This document shows, in pieces, positions 17,036 to 26,507 of a stretch of DNA of 64,000 nt; position 1 is the stretch's first letter, and every line of letters begins with the position of its first letter. The position numbers and the translations under genes are program-made. The stretch comes from Prevotella sp. (lineage in GTDB: Bacteria > Bacteroidota > Bacteroidia > Bacteroidales > Bacteroidaceae): NCBI GenBank assembly GCA_017548275.1, contig JAFZAH010000027.1:1-64000 (forward strand). The letters run 5' to 3'. Under the pieces are notes generated by a model. The model saw only the letters and a program-made list of their open reading frames with translations, had not been told where the DNA came from and searched no databases.

Positions 17036-18322
17036 TTAATTCTCGGTAGTCTCGGCAGTCTCGGCAGTCTTGTTTTTCGCCTCTTGGGCATGCTCTTTGA
17101 TTTGTATCAGTCTTCTGACAGCATGCCGGCGCGCATGGAGTATCTGGTAGCGATAGACGATGCAGGTGATGAAGAAATAGACCAGCACCTGCAGCCAGAG
17201 AGCCTGATATTCTTGGGTGATGTCGGACAAAGACGCGCCCATGCTGTTAAGCCTGATAAAGCCTCTCACGCCAAACGTGGACGGGAAAAGCCATGCCACC
17301 GCCTGCCAAGGTCCGGGTATGGAGGTCTGAGGCCATGACACACCTGTCAGGAACAGGAACGGCAGCGATGTGAACACCACCAAGAGGATGACATTCTCTC
17401 GATAACGTATGAGACACGACAACATCATGCCGAAGAAGATACAAGATAGGATGTAAGGCGTGAGCAACGCCAACAAGGCGCTACGGTCGGCGATGGATGT
17501 AAAACCGAAAATACGCGGCACCACCATCGTAAGATAAGCGCCCATCACCGCATACACCATGGCATAGCAGAGCGATTTGCCCAGCACGATGCGGAAGATG
17601 CCGTTGTAATGGCGGCTCACGGGCACAAGGTCGTGGTATCGGTTGCTCTCACGCGCCGTACCCGCCGACAAACCAATACCGAGCAACAACGTCTGCTGGA
17701 TGATGAGTATGAGCACCGCCGGGATGACAGCATTGCCATATCCTCCGGTTGAGTTGAAGACCGGCACCTCCTCATAGGCCAATGGTTGTGCGGTTATCTC
17801 GTCCTCACGGTCAGTACTGTTGCCCGACAGTTGTATCTGTATGCCTTTGTTCATCTCCTGCGACACCGCCATGGCCGTCTGATACACGGCTTTGTAACTG
17901 AGCATAAGGCTCATGTCGCAATAGACACTGACGGGCGACTGCTCCATACGCATCAGTTTCGTCTCAAAGTCAGGCGGGAAATAGAGCACACCACGCACCT
18001 CCTGACGAGCCATCGCGCGTTTACCGTCCTCCAGGTCGTTACAATACTCTGCCACACGGGCGTCGGGCGACGCGTCCATCATGCGGATGAAATCGCGGCT
18101 CATTTGCGTATGAGACATATCGACGACAGCCACAGGTATATCGCGCACCACCTCGTTGTTGTATGCCCAAGAATACAGTAAAGGATAGAGCAAGGGCACG
18201 ACGACACAGAAGATGAGCACCCCCTCGTCCTGAATCATGGACTTCATCTCCTTCTTCCAGATATAGCACATGTCGTGAATACCCTCGATGATGGTCTGTA
18301 ATAATCCTTCTTTTCTTTCCAT
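17036..18322 (-). CDS. ABC-2 type transporter permease (YhhJ/YbhR-like), second of a pair
   Basis: The 428-residue membrane protein has an N-terminal helix (GVLIFCVVVPLLYPLLYSW), a large periplasmic domain (about residues 60-220) and a C-terminal block of five helices including GGYGNAVIPAVLILIIQQTLLLGIG and a VVFTSLPFLFLTGVSWPQ.SIP segment typical of ABC-2 permeases. The tail is charged and low in complexity (KTAETAETTE). It begins 5 bases after the stop of the first permease. No ATP-binding subunit is encoded in the operon. Confidence 0.9.
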   Translation of the reverse strand: MERKEGLLQTIIEGIHDMCYIWKKEMKSMIQDEGVLIFCVVVPLLYPLLYSWAYNNEVVRDIPVAVVDMSHTQMSRDFIRMMDASPDARVAEYCNDLEDGKRAMARQEVRGVLYFPPDFETKLMRMEQSPVSVYCDMSLMLSYKAVYQTAMAVSQEMNKGIQIQLSGNSTDREDEITAQPLAYEEVPVFNSTGGYGNAVIPAVLILIIQQTLLLGIGLSAGTARESNRYHDLVPVSRHYNGIFRIVLGKSLCYAMVYAVMGAYLTMVVPRIFGFTSIADRSALLALLTPYILSCIFFGMMLSCLIRYRENVILLVVFTSLPFLFLTGVSWPQTSIPGPWQAVAWLFPSTFGVRGFIRLNSMGASLSDITQEYQALWLQVLVYFFITCIVYRYQILHARRHAVRRLIQIKEHAQEAKNKTAETAETTEN

Positions 18323-18327
18323 GTCGC

Positions 18328-19491
18328 TTAGGGGATGTATTCGTATTCAATCATGGCTTTGCGGATGCGGTTGAGCACCAACATAGGCAAACAGGCGAAC
18401 GCCACCAGAAAGACCACATAGAGCCATGCGTACGACAGCGAATAGCCGTTGAACACACATATCTGGTAAATCATATAATAATGCCGCATGGGGAAGAGGT
18501 AGGACAAAGCCTCAATCGGTGTATCCATGGCAAACACGGGAAATGCGCCGCCACCCGTGGTAAAACTCAAAACCGCCCATAACGAACTGATACTCATCGA
18601 CATGCGGAGCGAAGGCAACAAACCGAAGAAAAACGCCCCTAATCCCTGTGCAGCAAGAACAGACAAAATGCCCAGCAAGGCGATAGGCAATGCTCCTCCC
18701 GGATGCGGGAAATGAAGTACACCGAACGTGTAGTAATAGTGACCAAACATGATGACGGCGAAAATCAGGAACTGCGGCAACAATTTACCTGTCAGTGCCA
18801 CAAACATGTTGCCGTCGGCCATCGCTATCCATTCTTTGGAACGGTTGAATTTCAGTTCGGTGCCTATGCTGTAAGGGGTAATGAGAAACACAAAGAGCAA
18901 GATACACCCGGGAATGAAAAACGTGCTCAGATAGGAGTTATAACTCACCCAAGGGTTGTTCAATAAATGGGCATCCACCTTGATCGGTTGCAGAAAAGCC
19001 ATGATTTGCTCATCTGTGAAACCTTTCGCCTGCATGGTCGCTTTACCCACCGCAGCACTGCCAAGGGTGGCTATGGTTTTCAAATCCTTATACACCATTC
19101 CGCCAGCCGACAGCGTTGTGTTGCTGTAATAAAATGAAATTTTCGGTTGCCGCTGCGACAGCAGACCATCGGTCGTACCCTTAGGTATATAGAGGAAACC
19201 GTAAATCTGATTGCGCTGAATGGCATTACGAGCCTCGGCGGGGTTGGAGTAATGGGCTACGACCTCTGACGATTGAAACGCGTCGAGCGTACGGATGAGT
19301 GAACGTGTGGTGGAGGTGTTGTCTTGGTCAACCACAGCGATGGGCAAATCTTGCGGTACGCCACTCTTCATCATCGATGTGAAGAATACCAGCACCAGCA
19401 CGGGGAAAATCACCATGCAGAAAAGGTAGATGTGGTTTCTTGCCAGAATGCCACATTCACGTCGTGCTATGTTCCAAATGCGTCTGAACAC
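18328..19491 (-). CDS. ABC-2 type transporter permease, first of a pair
   Basis: About 387 residues starting at a GTG (19491) before FRRIWNIARRECGILARNH; the frame stays open 28 codons further to a codon at 19575, but that extension (KQPVSQTTKRPVSPTTK) is translated from the GGTCGTTTGGGAGACTGG word repeat and is probably not part of the protein. The protein has an N-terminal helix (IYLFCMVIFPVLVLVFFTSM), a large periplasmic domain and a C-terminal helix block (FFIPGCILLFVFLITPYSIG onward), as in ABC-2 permeases of the YbhS/YhhJ group. It follows a HlyD adaptor and TolC gene, so the operon encodes a tripartite envelope exporter. Confidence 0.85.
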   Translation of the reverse strand: MFRRIWNIARRECGILARNHIYLFCMVIFPVLVLVFFTSMMKSGVPQDLPIAVVDQDNTSTTRSLIRTLDAFQSSEVVAHYSNPAEARNAIQRNQIYGFLYIPKGTTDGLLSQRQPKISFYYSNTTLSAGGMVYKDLKTIATLGSAAVGKATMQAKGFTDEQIMAFLQPIKVDAHLLNNPWVSYNSYLSTFFIPGCILLFVFLITPYSIGTELKFNRSKEWIAMADGNMFVALTGKLLPQFLIFAVIMFGHYYYTFGVLHFPHPGGALPIALLGILSVLAAQGLGAFFFGLLPSLRMSMSISSLWAVLSFTTGGGAFPVFAMDTPIEALSYLFPMRHYYMIYQICVFNGYSLSYAWLYVVFLVAFACLPMLVLNRIRKAMIEYEYIP

Positions 19492-19651
19492 AATTTTGGT
19501 CGTTGGGGAGACTGGTCGTTTGGTCGTTTGGGAGACTGGTTGTTTGGGAGTGAAGGAGTGGAGGAGTGAAGACAATAGTCCGCGAATTGAGAGTTATTTC
19601 CTCAGAAAGCGATTGTCTTTAACTTCCTTCTTTCCCTACCGAGGAGGTTTG

Positions 19652-20635
19652 TTACTTAATAATCAGCGACATGCCGGGGCGCAGACCTTCGAAGGCCTTC
19701 ACCGGACGGGCTTTCACCTCAAAGGTCTTCAGGTCGTACTGACCGGTGCTCTTTGTGGCTTTCCAGACGGCGTATGACCCTTCGTCCTTGATGTAATAGA
19801 CTTTCATCTCCAATTCCTTGTCGAATGCGGGAGCGTAGGCGGTGAAAGTGTCACCCACCTTCATGCCTTTGAGTTGGTCCTCACGCACATTGAACGTGCC
19901 CCACATGTCGTCCATCATCGAGATGGTCATAATGGGAGCGCCCGTTCCGACCAGTTCGCCCACCTTCGGGTAGATGCTGCTCACCTCGCCGTCGGCCTGT
20001 GCTATCTGGATGGTCTCGCGCAGATAGGAGTTCACCTCCTGAATGGCTCCACGCGCTTGGTTTACTTTGGCGGCAGCGGCACGTTTCTCCTCGTTGCGCG
20101 CGCCGTTCACAGCCATGTCGTACTGACTCTTGGCGGCCTTGGCGGTGGCTTGAGCAGCCTCGTATTGCGCCAGCACCTCATCGCGTTTCTGAGCGGTCAC
20201 CACACCCTCGTCAAACAAGCGTTGAACGCGCTCGTAAGACTTCTTGGCGATATCCACGCCCACTTCGGCTTTCTGCCACATTTCTTTCGCACCTGCTATC
20301 TGCTCTTGACGTGCACCTGCTTCAGCCATGTCGCTCATGGCTGCGGCAGCCTGTTCCAGACTTTGCGCCTGTGTTTTCTTGGCGTTGACCTCAGGAGCCT
20401 CCAGTATGGCCACAGTGTCGCCGGCATGCACGAAATCGCCTTCCCTGACACGCAGTTCGAGGATTCTGCCCGGCACTTTGCTCGAGATGCGATACTCAGC
20501 CACTTCCACCTCTCCCTGAATGATGTTTTCTCCACGGTCGAGGGTGAAATAACCGATAGCGGCGACGATGGCCACCACTGTCACAAAACCGACGATTGCC
20601 AACAAAATGTTGTTGTGTTGTGATTTCTTTGACAT
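19652..20635 (-). CDS. HlyD/MFP family periplasmic adaptor
   Basis: The 327-residue protein has an N-terminal membrane anchor (NILLAIVGFVTVVAIVAAIGYF), a split lipoyl domain (VSSKVPGRI...VREGDFVHAGD and later DGEVSSIYPKVGELVGTGAP), a long alpha-helical coiled-coil hairpin rich in Ala, Glu and Gln (about residues 85-205), and a C-terminal beta-barrel part. It bridges inner-membrane permeases to a TolC-type channel. It lies between the TolC gene (20776-22263) and the permease genes. A short AT-rich gap of 140 bases with ACGAATTACGAAT words separates it from tolC. Confidence 0.9.
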   Translation of the reverse strand: MSKKSQHNNILLAIVGFVTVVAIVAAIGYFTLDRGENIIQGEVEVAEYRISSKVPGRILELRVREGDFVHAGDTVAILEAPEVNAKKTQAQSLEQAAAAMSDMAEAGARQEQIAGAKEMWQKAEVGVDIAKKSYERVQRLFDEGVVTAQKRDEVLAQYEAAQATAKAAKSQYDMAVNGARNEEKRAAAAKVNQARGAIQEVNSYLRETIQIAQADGEVSSIYPKVGELVGTGAPIMTISMMDDMWGTFNVREDQLKGMKVGDTFTAYAPAFDKELEMKVYYIKDEGSYAVWKATKSTGQYDLKTFEVKARPVKAFEGLRPGMSLIIK

Positions 20636-20775
20636 ATATTTTTATTTACGAATTACGAATGATGAATTATGAAATGATGAAACGAAGGAGTGAGGGCTGA
20701 GGGGACATCTCATGCACCTTGCCTCTTAGGTTGTGAAGGTCCTTAAAGTCATTAAGTTCGTTAAAGGGCTTACTC

Positions 20776-22263
20776 CTAATACAGTTTTCCGAGGGCTTTT
20801 TTCAGGGCCACCTGTGAGAGTTTCAGTTGGGTCTCGGCCTCAATCTTCTGCTCGAGCGCCTGCTGCCATGCGGTCTGGGCGGCCATCACGTCAGTACTGC
20901 TGATGACACCTTCGCTGAAACCGAGATTGGCACAGCGCAGGTTTTCTTCGGCCGATGCTATGTTTTTGAGCGTCATGGCATGTTTTTTCTGCGCTTCTTT
21001 CACCTTGAACCGGCACTGCGACACCTGCAGGTCGATTTTCTCGCTCAGTTCCTCATATTCCAGTTGTGCGATGGTAGTAGCGGCCTTAGAGGCATTGACT
21101 TTATAGCGTCCCTCATGCCATGTCCACAACGGGATGCGTGCTATCACACCGACGTTGAAAATGCCTTTGAATTTCTTCTCAAACCCGTTGTACAGCGAAG
21201 GATTGCTGATGAGGAAACCGGCATTGAGCGCCACCTGCGGACGATACTCCGCCTGCAACAATTTTGTACTCTCACGCGAGATGTCGATGGCACGCGACAG
21301 CATGTTCAACTCCGGACGGTCGATGCCTTCGGTTGTGGCAGAAGCCACGCCCTGGTCATCCAAGGTCACGATGTCGGTCTTATCCTCATCGGCCAAAGTG
21401 ATGTCGCTGTCCATGGGGAGTCCGCACAACTGGCAGAGCAGCATCTTCGCCAGCACCACACCGTCTTCCGCCTGTGTGATGTTCATCTCGGCCTCGTTGA
21501 CCTTTACATCCACCTTCAAGCCGTCGGCACGTGTTGCCACGCCTTCCTTGATCATCTTGTGAACATCGTCGTCGAGTTTCTTCACCAAGTCATAGTAACT
21601 ATGCGCCAAACGGTTTTTCTGCTGGACAGACACCACAAGCCAATATGCCTGCTCGATATCGTAGAGGATGGTCTGCTGACTCAGGTCAATCTGACTGCTC
21701 ACTAACTGTTCGTTGAGGTCGGCCATACGGTTAGCAGCAGTGATGGCACCACCCATGTAAAGAGGTTGGCGCACGAAGATGGACCCTGCAAACATATTGC
21801 GTGTGTCGCTGCGGAAGGCATCGCGGATGGACTGTCCGAAACTGTTGCCCGCCTCTTGTATCAGCGACCCTATTTCTCCGATACGCGCGCCGAAAGCCTG
21901 TGCCGTCTCAGGCGAGATGGCACCTTGCTGCACCAACTGCGTCATCACCTCGTTGATCTTCGTGGCGGCGGGTTGAACGGCATTGGTACCCAGATTGCTG
22001 AGATTGTCTTTCTGTTTGTTGTTCAACAGCGATATCTCGCGCGAGGTCCACTCATAACCCGCCAAGGCATCCACCTTCGGCAAGAACTTGGTACGCACAG
22101 CGCGGCGTGTGTCGGCAGCCGCCTCTTGCTTCACGCGCGAGATGGTCAGTTGCTTGTTATTGGCAAGTGCCATTTGCCGGCAGTCTTCCAACGTCAGCAC
22201 CTGCTGTGCCTTGACAGGCAGCAACACAGCGACGAATGCGAGACTAAACAAATATTTTCTCAT
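20776..22263 (-). CDS. TolC-like outer-membrane efflux protein
   Basis: The 495-residue protein has a signal peptide (MRKYLFSLAFVAVLLPVKAQ) and the two-repeat helical-barrel pattern of TolC (LTLEDCRQMALANNKQL near the start; NIASAEENLRCANLGFSEGVISSTDVMAAQTAWQQA near the end). An extra ~80-residue segment (about 70-150) rich in Gln and Ala lies between the first helix pair and the first barrel strands. It is the first gene of an operon with a HlyD adaptor, two ABC-2 permeases and a retropepsin-PDZ protein. A TACCTTTGC -7 box is present at 22283-22291 on the minus strand, 20 bases upstream; no clear -33 element is seen. Confidence 0.92.
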   Translation of the reverse strand: MRKYLFSLAFVAVLLPVKAQQVLTLEDCRQMALANNKQLTISRVKQEAAADTRRAVRTKFLPKVDALAGYEWTSREISLLNNKQKDNLSNLGTNAVQPAATKINEVMTQLVQQGAISPETAQAFGARIGEIGSLIQEAGNSFGQSIRDAFRSDTRNMFAGSIFVRQPLYMGGAITAANRMADLNEQLVSSQIDLSQQTILYDIEQAYWLVVSVQQKNRLAHSYYDLVKKLDDDVHKMIKEGVATRADGLKVDVKVNEAEMNITQAEDGVVLAKMLLCQLCGLPMDSDITLADEDKTDIVTLDDQGVASATTEGIDRPELNMLSRAIDISRESTKLLQAEYRPQVALNAGFLISNPSLYNGFEKKFKGIFNVGVIARIPLWTWHEGRYKVNASKAATTIAQLEYEELSEKIDLQVSQCRFKVKEAQKKHAMTLKNIASAEENLRCANLGFSEGVISSTDVMAAQTAWQQALEQKIEAETQLKLSQVALKKALGKLY

Positions 22264-22479
22264 ATTTTTTAGATTTTCAGTTGCAAAGGTAGTATATTTG
22301 CCGTTTCTTCGAAAAAATGGATATATAATTACTTATAAAAAAGTGATTTTTAGGGAAAAAACGGACAATTTAACCAAATTTGGTCATCAAACCTACCAAG
22401 AAAACAACTTGAAACATTTATCGGCCAGTCAGATTCCGAATCGGGGCAGCATGATGCTTAGAGAACAAATATGGGATAA

Positions 22480-22908
22480 TCAGCCGTTTAGGCTTTGCCA
22501 TGCACGGAGGTATTTCCGCAACCGGGCCACATCTTCATCGGTGATGTCCTTCAACCGGCGGATGTCCATATTGTCCTCCAAATCAGCACGTTTTACCTCT
22601 TTGCCGAGGGGGTTCTTGGCAGCCCGGAGAACAAAATCCTCATAGGTCTCCCCCACCTGCTTGGTCACCGACAGCACGCCGTCGATAATTTCCTCGGGGA
22701 ACCCCTGAATGCGCAGATAGTCTGTGGTCACGTCGGTGTCCTCGATGGTGTCGTGCAGCAACGCCACAATCTTTGCCCTCGGGTCTTTGCAGCGTTCTGC
22801 CACACGTATGGGGTGCGTCACATAGTCGCGACCCGACTTGTCTTTTTGTCCTTCATGCGCACGGATGGCAATCCGCAACGCCAGGTCATATAATTCATTC
22901 CAGTTCAT
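22480..22908 (-). CDS. HD-domain phosphohydrolase, small (p)ppGpp-hydrolase-like
   Basis: A 142-residue protein consisting of one HD domain: IRAHEGQKDKSGRDYVTHPIRVAE, VALLHDTIEDTDVT (HD pair plus ED) and the late Asp in VKRADLEDNMDIRRL. This ligand spacing matches the hydrolase half of RelA/SpoT and MESH1-type small alarmone hydrolases. No synthetase or ACT/TGS domain is present. The start at 22908 (MNWNELYDLALRI) is preferred to an upstream codon that overlaps the previous gene. It is 5 bases downstream of an unknown gene. The substrate, (p)ppGpp or another nucleotide, is inferred from the motif pattern. Confidence 0.8.
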   Translation of the reverse strand: MNWNELYDLALRIAIRAHEGQKDKSGRDYVTHPIRVAERCKDPRAKIVALLHDTIEDTDVTTDYLRIQGFPEEIIDGVLSVTKQVGETYEDFVLRAAKNPLGKEVKRADLEDNMDIRRLKDITDEDVARLRKYLRAWQSLNG

Positions 22909-22913
22909 CTGTT

Positions 22914-23564
22914 CTAAAAATGTAATTCCTTCAGTTTCTCCTCCCACTCATCAAAGGCTTCGCCGCCACGAAACAGATACTTGCCCGGGAAAGGACGGCC
23001 GAACAACGTGTCGAACTTAGGGAGGTGCTCACAACCGTCGATGGCCGTCGTATGTACCATCACAGGCACAACATCGTTGAAGACCATTTCCGAGATGCCA
23101 CTCTTCGCGAAGGCGAAAGGATAGACAATCACCACTTGCGCGTCGAAGACGACCCTCGACAGATGCTGACAATCGTAGAAGCCAAAGGGAGCGACTCCCT
23201 TCACCGCGACATTGAACCGCCTTGACGGGATGAACAGTTCGCCACAGACCGAATCCTTGTCGCGCGAAAGCACACCAATCATCCCGTTCGCCACGAAAAC
23301 GGGAATCTCCGACTGGTCAGGCTGCCCATAGTTGACAAGAACCGTGGTGAGCGTGTATTCCTCCGCGAAAAACTCCTCAATGACAGTGGTCCATTGGGCG
23401 ACATCTTCCCAGACATACTTGTCGAAGTGAACGGACCTGACGATACGTAACCGTTGTTTCCCGTCCACCTCATGCAGATACTTGTCGCCCGTATGCAACT
23501 CCGGTCGCTCCTGACAGAATCCGTGTTCTTCTATCTCTTCGCTATATTTGATAATGTGTGACAT
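22914..23564 (-). CDS. Conserved-looking protein of unknown function (216 aa)
   Basis: I do not recognise this family. The 216-residue soluble protein (start MSHIIKYSEEIEEHGF) has an N-terminal charged part, a central hydrophobic segment (VVFDAQVVIVYPFAF) and a His/Gly-rich C-terminal part ending GGEAFDEWEEKLKELHF. The open frame extends upstream to 23699 but through a terminator-promoter region, so ATG 23564 is used. A consensus promoter lies 43 bases upstream and an HD hydrolase gene follows after 5 bases, making a two-gene operon. Confidence 0.65.
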   Translation of the reverse strand: MSHIIKYSEEIEEHGFCQERPELHTGDKYLHEVDGKQRLRIVRSVHFDKYVWEDVAQWTTVIEEFFAEEYTLTTVLVNYGQPDQSEIPVFVANGMIGVLSRDKDSVCGELFIPSRRFNVAVKGVAPFGFYDCQHLSRVVFDAQVVIVYPFAFAKSGISEMVFNDVVPVMVHTTAIDGCEHLPKFDTLFGRPFPGKYLFRGGEAFDEWEEKLKELHF

Positions 23565-23606
23565 GATAGTTGGACTGAATGATGGGGCTAACAAAACTAA
23601 TACGTT

Positions 23607-23639
23607 GCAAATATACAAAAAAATCCCTGAATCCACAAA
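23607..23639 (-). promoter_or_regulatory. Promoter of the unknown gene/HD hydrolase operon
   Basis: Minus-strand -33 TTTG (23636-23639), exactly 20 bases, -7 TATATTTGC (23607-23615). The -33 element lies inside the loop of the lut operon terminator, so the end of one transcription unit and the start of the next overlap. Confidence 0.7.
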
Positions 23640-23653
23640 AGTTCCAGGGATTT
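23615..23653 (-). terminator. Intrinsic terminator of the lut operon
   Basis: On the minus strand, AAATCCCTG (23645-23653) pairs perfectly with CAGGGATTT (23621-23629), followed by a run of seven T. It lies 75 bases after the lutC stop and ends just before the next operon's -7 box. Confidence 0.8.
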
Positions 23654-23728
23654 CATCGTAAACCATTTCGGCAAAAAAGTATCCTATGCGCCCACCCACC
23701 CTTTGGAGGGGGTGAGTTTTAGTGTGTG

Positions 23729-24304
23729 TTACTCTATCAGCAGGACGGTGACGCCACGGGCGGCTTGGGCGCCCATAACAAGGGCCTGCTCGATGTCGGC
23801 GGTTTTTGAGGGTCCGCTGATCCAGCAGCCATAACCGAGTTCTGGCACACGGATGCGCTTGTAACCCTCATGCATGTTGTCGACGATATTTTTCTTGTCG
23901 AGCATGATGACGAGTTCCTCGGAGATGAAACAGACGGCTTTTTCCTTCATGGTTTGGGGAACCCAGACGCAGCCGTTCTCAGCCACGCCCAGTTCGCCTT
24001 GCAGTATGCCAACGTCGGTGCCGTTGAGGTCTTTCGCCTCAGCCACGGTGTCGGGGTTGAGGTCGGCCTCGATGCCCGGGACGTTGGATGCGAACACCTT
24101 TGCGTCGGGATAGAGTTCGCGGATGACTTTATTGACATCATCCTCTTTATTGATGCATTTCACCTTTCCTCCCACGGTTTTACTCATCTCAATGAACTGC
24201 TTCACAGTATCAGGATATTTGATAGCATTGATGGTGAGGTCGGGCATATCAAACTGCTCGCGCGTGTTACGGCGGAGTTTGTCAAATAATTCTTCTTTTT
24301 TCAT
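23729..24304 (-). CDS. lutC: LUD-domain lactate utilisation protein LutC
   Basis: The 191-residue LUD-domain protein is the third component of the LutABC complex that oxidises L-lactate to pyruvate. The domain shows ELGVAENGCVWV, ISEELVIMLDK, and the C-terminal GYGCWISGPSKTADIEQALVMGAQAARGVTVLLI. It lies 57 bases downstream of lutB. Identification follows from the domain and the gene order lutA-lutB-lutC. Confidence 0.9.
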   Translation of the reverse strand: MKKEELFDKLRRNTREQFDMPDLTINAIKYPDTVKQFIEMSKTVGGKVKCINKEDDVNKVIRELYPDAKVFASNVPGIEADLNPDTVAEAKDLNGTDVGILQGELGVAENGCVWVPQTMKEKAVCFISEELVIMLDKKNIVDNMHEGYKRIRVPELGYGCWISGPSKTADIEQALVMGAQAARGVTVLLIE

Positions 24305-24361
24305 GTGATTCGGTTTTATGTATAGATTCTATAAAGCCTGTAAATCCGATAGAGTCTATCA

Positions 24362-25732
24362 TTATTTTACTTTACCTTTTTTCCAGAGCACATGGAATGG
24401 CTTCTTCGGGAACCGCATCATCTCATGGCCTTGTCCCCATCCGTTTATCTTGCTGTACATAAGGAAGTTGGGCACATGGTTGGCCATGGGCGACCACCAC
24501 AACGCCGAGTTGTACATCCACTTGTGGTTGAACATCATGCTCATGCCGCGCGACATCCATTTCTTGATGTTCGACTCGTGTCCGAACTCCTCGAGTTGCT
24601 GGCGCCACTTATAGACCTGCTCGCCGAGGTCAACCTTTGCCGGACAGACGTTCGAGCAGGAGAGGCAGAGTGAGCATGCCGACACATTATCGAAATATTT
24701 GTCGGGATTTTTCAACATACCGAGATTGATGCCGATGGGTCCGGGGATGAAGTAGGTGTAACTGTAACCCGTGCTGCGGCGATAGACCGGGCAGGTGTTC
24801 ATACATGCGCCGCAACGGATGCACTTCAACGTCTGCCAATGCTCCTCGCTGGCGATGATGTCGCTACGTCCGTTGTCCACGAGCACCACGTGCATCTCTG
24901 CTCCGGGCCGCGCTTTCTCAAAGTGGGCGGTGAAGGTGGTGGTGGGCTGGCCCGTACCGCTACGGCAGAGCAGCCGCTGGAACACTGCCAGACAGTCGTA
25001 ATTGGGCACGATTTTCTCCAGTCCCATCGCCACAATGTGCAGTTTGGGCATGGATGTGCTCATGTCGGCGTTGCCTTCATTGGTGCAAACGACGACATCG
25101 CCCGTCTCTGCCACTCCGAAATTACAGCCGGTCAGTCCGGCATCGGCCTTCATGAACTCGTCGCGCAGGTGATAGCGGGCGCACCGTGTCAGATAGGTGG
25201 GGTCGTGATTGCCTATCTCTTTGCTGATGCCTCGTTTCTCGAATTCCTCGCCGATGGCGTCGCGCGAGATGTGCAGTGCGGGCATGACGATATGCGAGGG
25301 TTTCTGGTCCATCAACTGTATGATGCGCTCGCCGAGGTCGGTCTCGACCACATCGATGCCGTTTTTCTCCAGGTAGGGGTTCATCTCACACTCCTCGGTG
25401 AGCATGCTCTTGCTCTTGACGAGTTTTTTCGCGTTATGGTCCTTGAGGATGCCGAGCACTATCTCGTTGAACTCCTCCGCGTCTTTTGCCCAATGCACCT
25501 TTACGCCGCGGCTCTCGAGGTTGCTGGCGAATTTTTCCAGATAATCGGCCAGGTGTGTAGCGGTGTGCATCTTGATGCGGCTGGCCAGTTCGCGCAGGTC
25601 TTCCCATTCGGGCAATCCCATGGCCATGATGTCTCTCTTGTCGCGCACGCCCCAGAATGTTTTGTCATGGCGTGTGATTTTATCCACGTCTTTCAGAAAT
25701 TCGTGGCTTTTCTTTGCATGTACTGTACTCAT
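24362..25732 (-). CDS. lutB: Iron-sulfur lactate oxidation protein LutB
   Basis: The 456-residue protein joins an N-terminal LUD-type domain with a C-terminal ferredoxin-like region. Two 4Fe-4S motifs are visible: CIRCGACMNTCP and CSLCLSCSNVCP, in the order expected for LutB/LldF. The N-terminal part includes LVKSKSMLTEE and GVAETGDVVVCTNEGNADM. It overlaps the lutA stop by 4 bases. It transfers electrons from lactate to the membrane chain; a membrane partner is not encoded here. Confidence 0.92.
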   Translation of the reverse strand: MSTVHAKKSHEFLKDVDKITRHDKTFWGVRDKRDIMAMGLPEWEDLRELASRIKMHTATHLADYLEKFASNLESRGVKVHWAKDAEEFNEIVLGILKDHNAKKLVKSKSMLTEECEMNPYLEKNGIDVVETDLGERIIQLMDQKPSHIVMPALHISRDAIGEEFEKRGISKEIGNHDPTYLTRCARYHLRDEFMKADAGLTGCNFGVAETGDVVVCTNEGNADMSTSMPKLHIVAMGLEKIVPNYDCLAVFQRLLCRSGTGQPTTTFTAHFEKARPGAEMHVVLVDNGRSDIIASEEHWQTLKCIRCGACMNTCPVYRRSTGYSYTYFIPGPIGINLGMLKNPDKYFDNVSACSLCLSCSNVCPAKVDLGEQVYKWRQQLEEFGHESNIKKWMSRGMSMMFNHKWMYNSALWWSPMANHVPNFLMYSKINGWGQGHEMMRFPKKPFHVLWKKGKVK

Positions 25733-26466
25733 AGTCCTGCTGCTAAAATTTCTACTACGTGTATGAACTCAATCTTCATGTCCTGCTTTTTGGCGACACC
25801 CGCCATGTGCATGAGACATGAACTGTCGGGACCGGTGACGTATTCCGCCCCGGTGTCGATATGCCGCTGCACCTTGTCGATGCCCATGCGTGTGGAGACG
25901 TCGGTCTCCTCGATGGAGAACAATCCTCCGAATCCGCAGCACTCGTCCTTGCGCTCGGGCTCGTGAATTTCAATGCCCTCGACCATCTTCAACAGGTCGA
26001 TGATTTTGTTGAATGGCGGCACATTTCTTTCAGAAGGAGAAGACAGCCCTAATTCACGCACGCCGTGGCACGAGTTGTGCACACTGACCTTGTGCGGGAA
26101 TTTTCCGGGCACCTCGTCTACTTTCAACACATCGTGCAGAAACTCCACCACGTCCATGGTTTTCTTGGCTGTGGTGCACTCCATCTTTCCCTTCATGATT
26201 TCGGGATGGAAGCAACGCACGAAAGCGGCACATGATGCTGAAGGGGCGACAACATAGTCAAAATCCTTGAACATGTTCTCGTATTTCTCGACAAGCGGCT
26301 GCGACATACGTTGGAACCCGCCGTTTGCCTGAGGCTGCCCACAACACGTCTGCCCCAGGGGATAGGTGACATCCACATTGTAATGCTTCAGCAATTTGTA
26401 CGTAGCGACACCCACTTCAGGATAAAGGGCATCGACATAACAAGGGATAAATAGACCGATTTTCAT
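25729..26466 (-). CDS. lutA: Lactate oxidation protein LutA (CCG-domain)
   Basis: The 245-residue protein has two cysteine-rich CCG domains as in LutA/GlcF/HdrB: YPLGQTCCGQPQANGG in the first half and DECCGFGGLFS in the second, with HNSCHG and PDSSCLMHMAG supplying further ligands. It is the first gene of the lutABC operon and overlaps lutB by 4 bases. These domains bind non-cubane or 4Fe-4S clusters in lactate and glycolate oxidising complexes. Confidence 0.92.
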   Translation of the reverse strand: MKIGLFIPCYVDALYPEVGVATYKLLKHYNVDVTYPLGQTCCGQPQANGGFQRMSQPLVEKYENMFKDFDYVVAPSASCAAFVRCFHPEIMKGKMECTTAKKTMDVVEFLHDVLKVDEVPGKFPHKVSVHNSCHGVRELGLSSPSERNVPPFNKIIDLLKMVEGIEIHEPERKDECCGFGGLFSIEETDVSTRMGIDKVQRHIDTGAEYVTGPDSSCLMHMAGVAKKQDMKIEFIHVVEILAAGL

Positions 26467-26507
26467 GTATTAAAATATTAGTTCGCGAATAGATTGGTTA
26501 GATTTTT

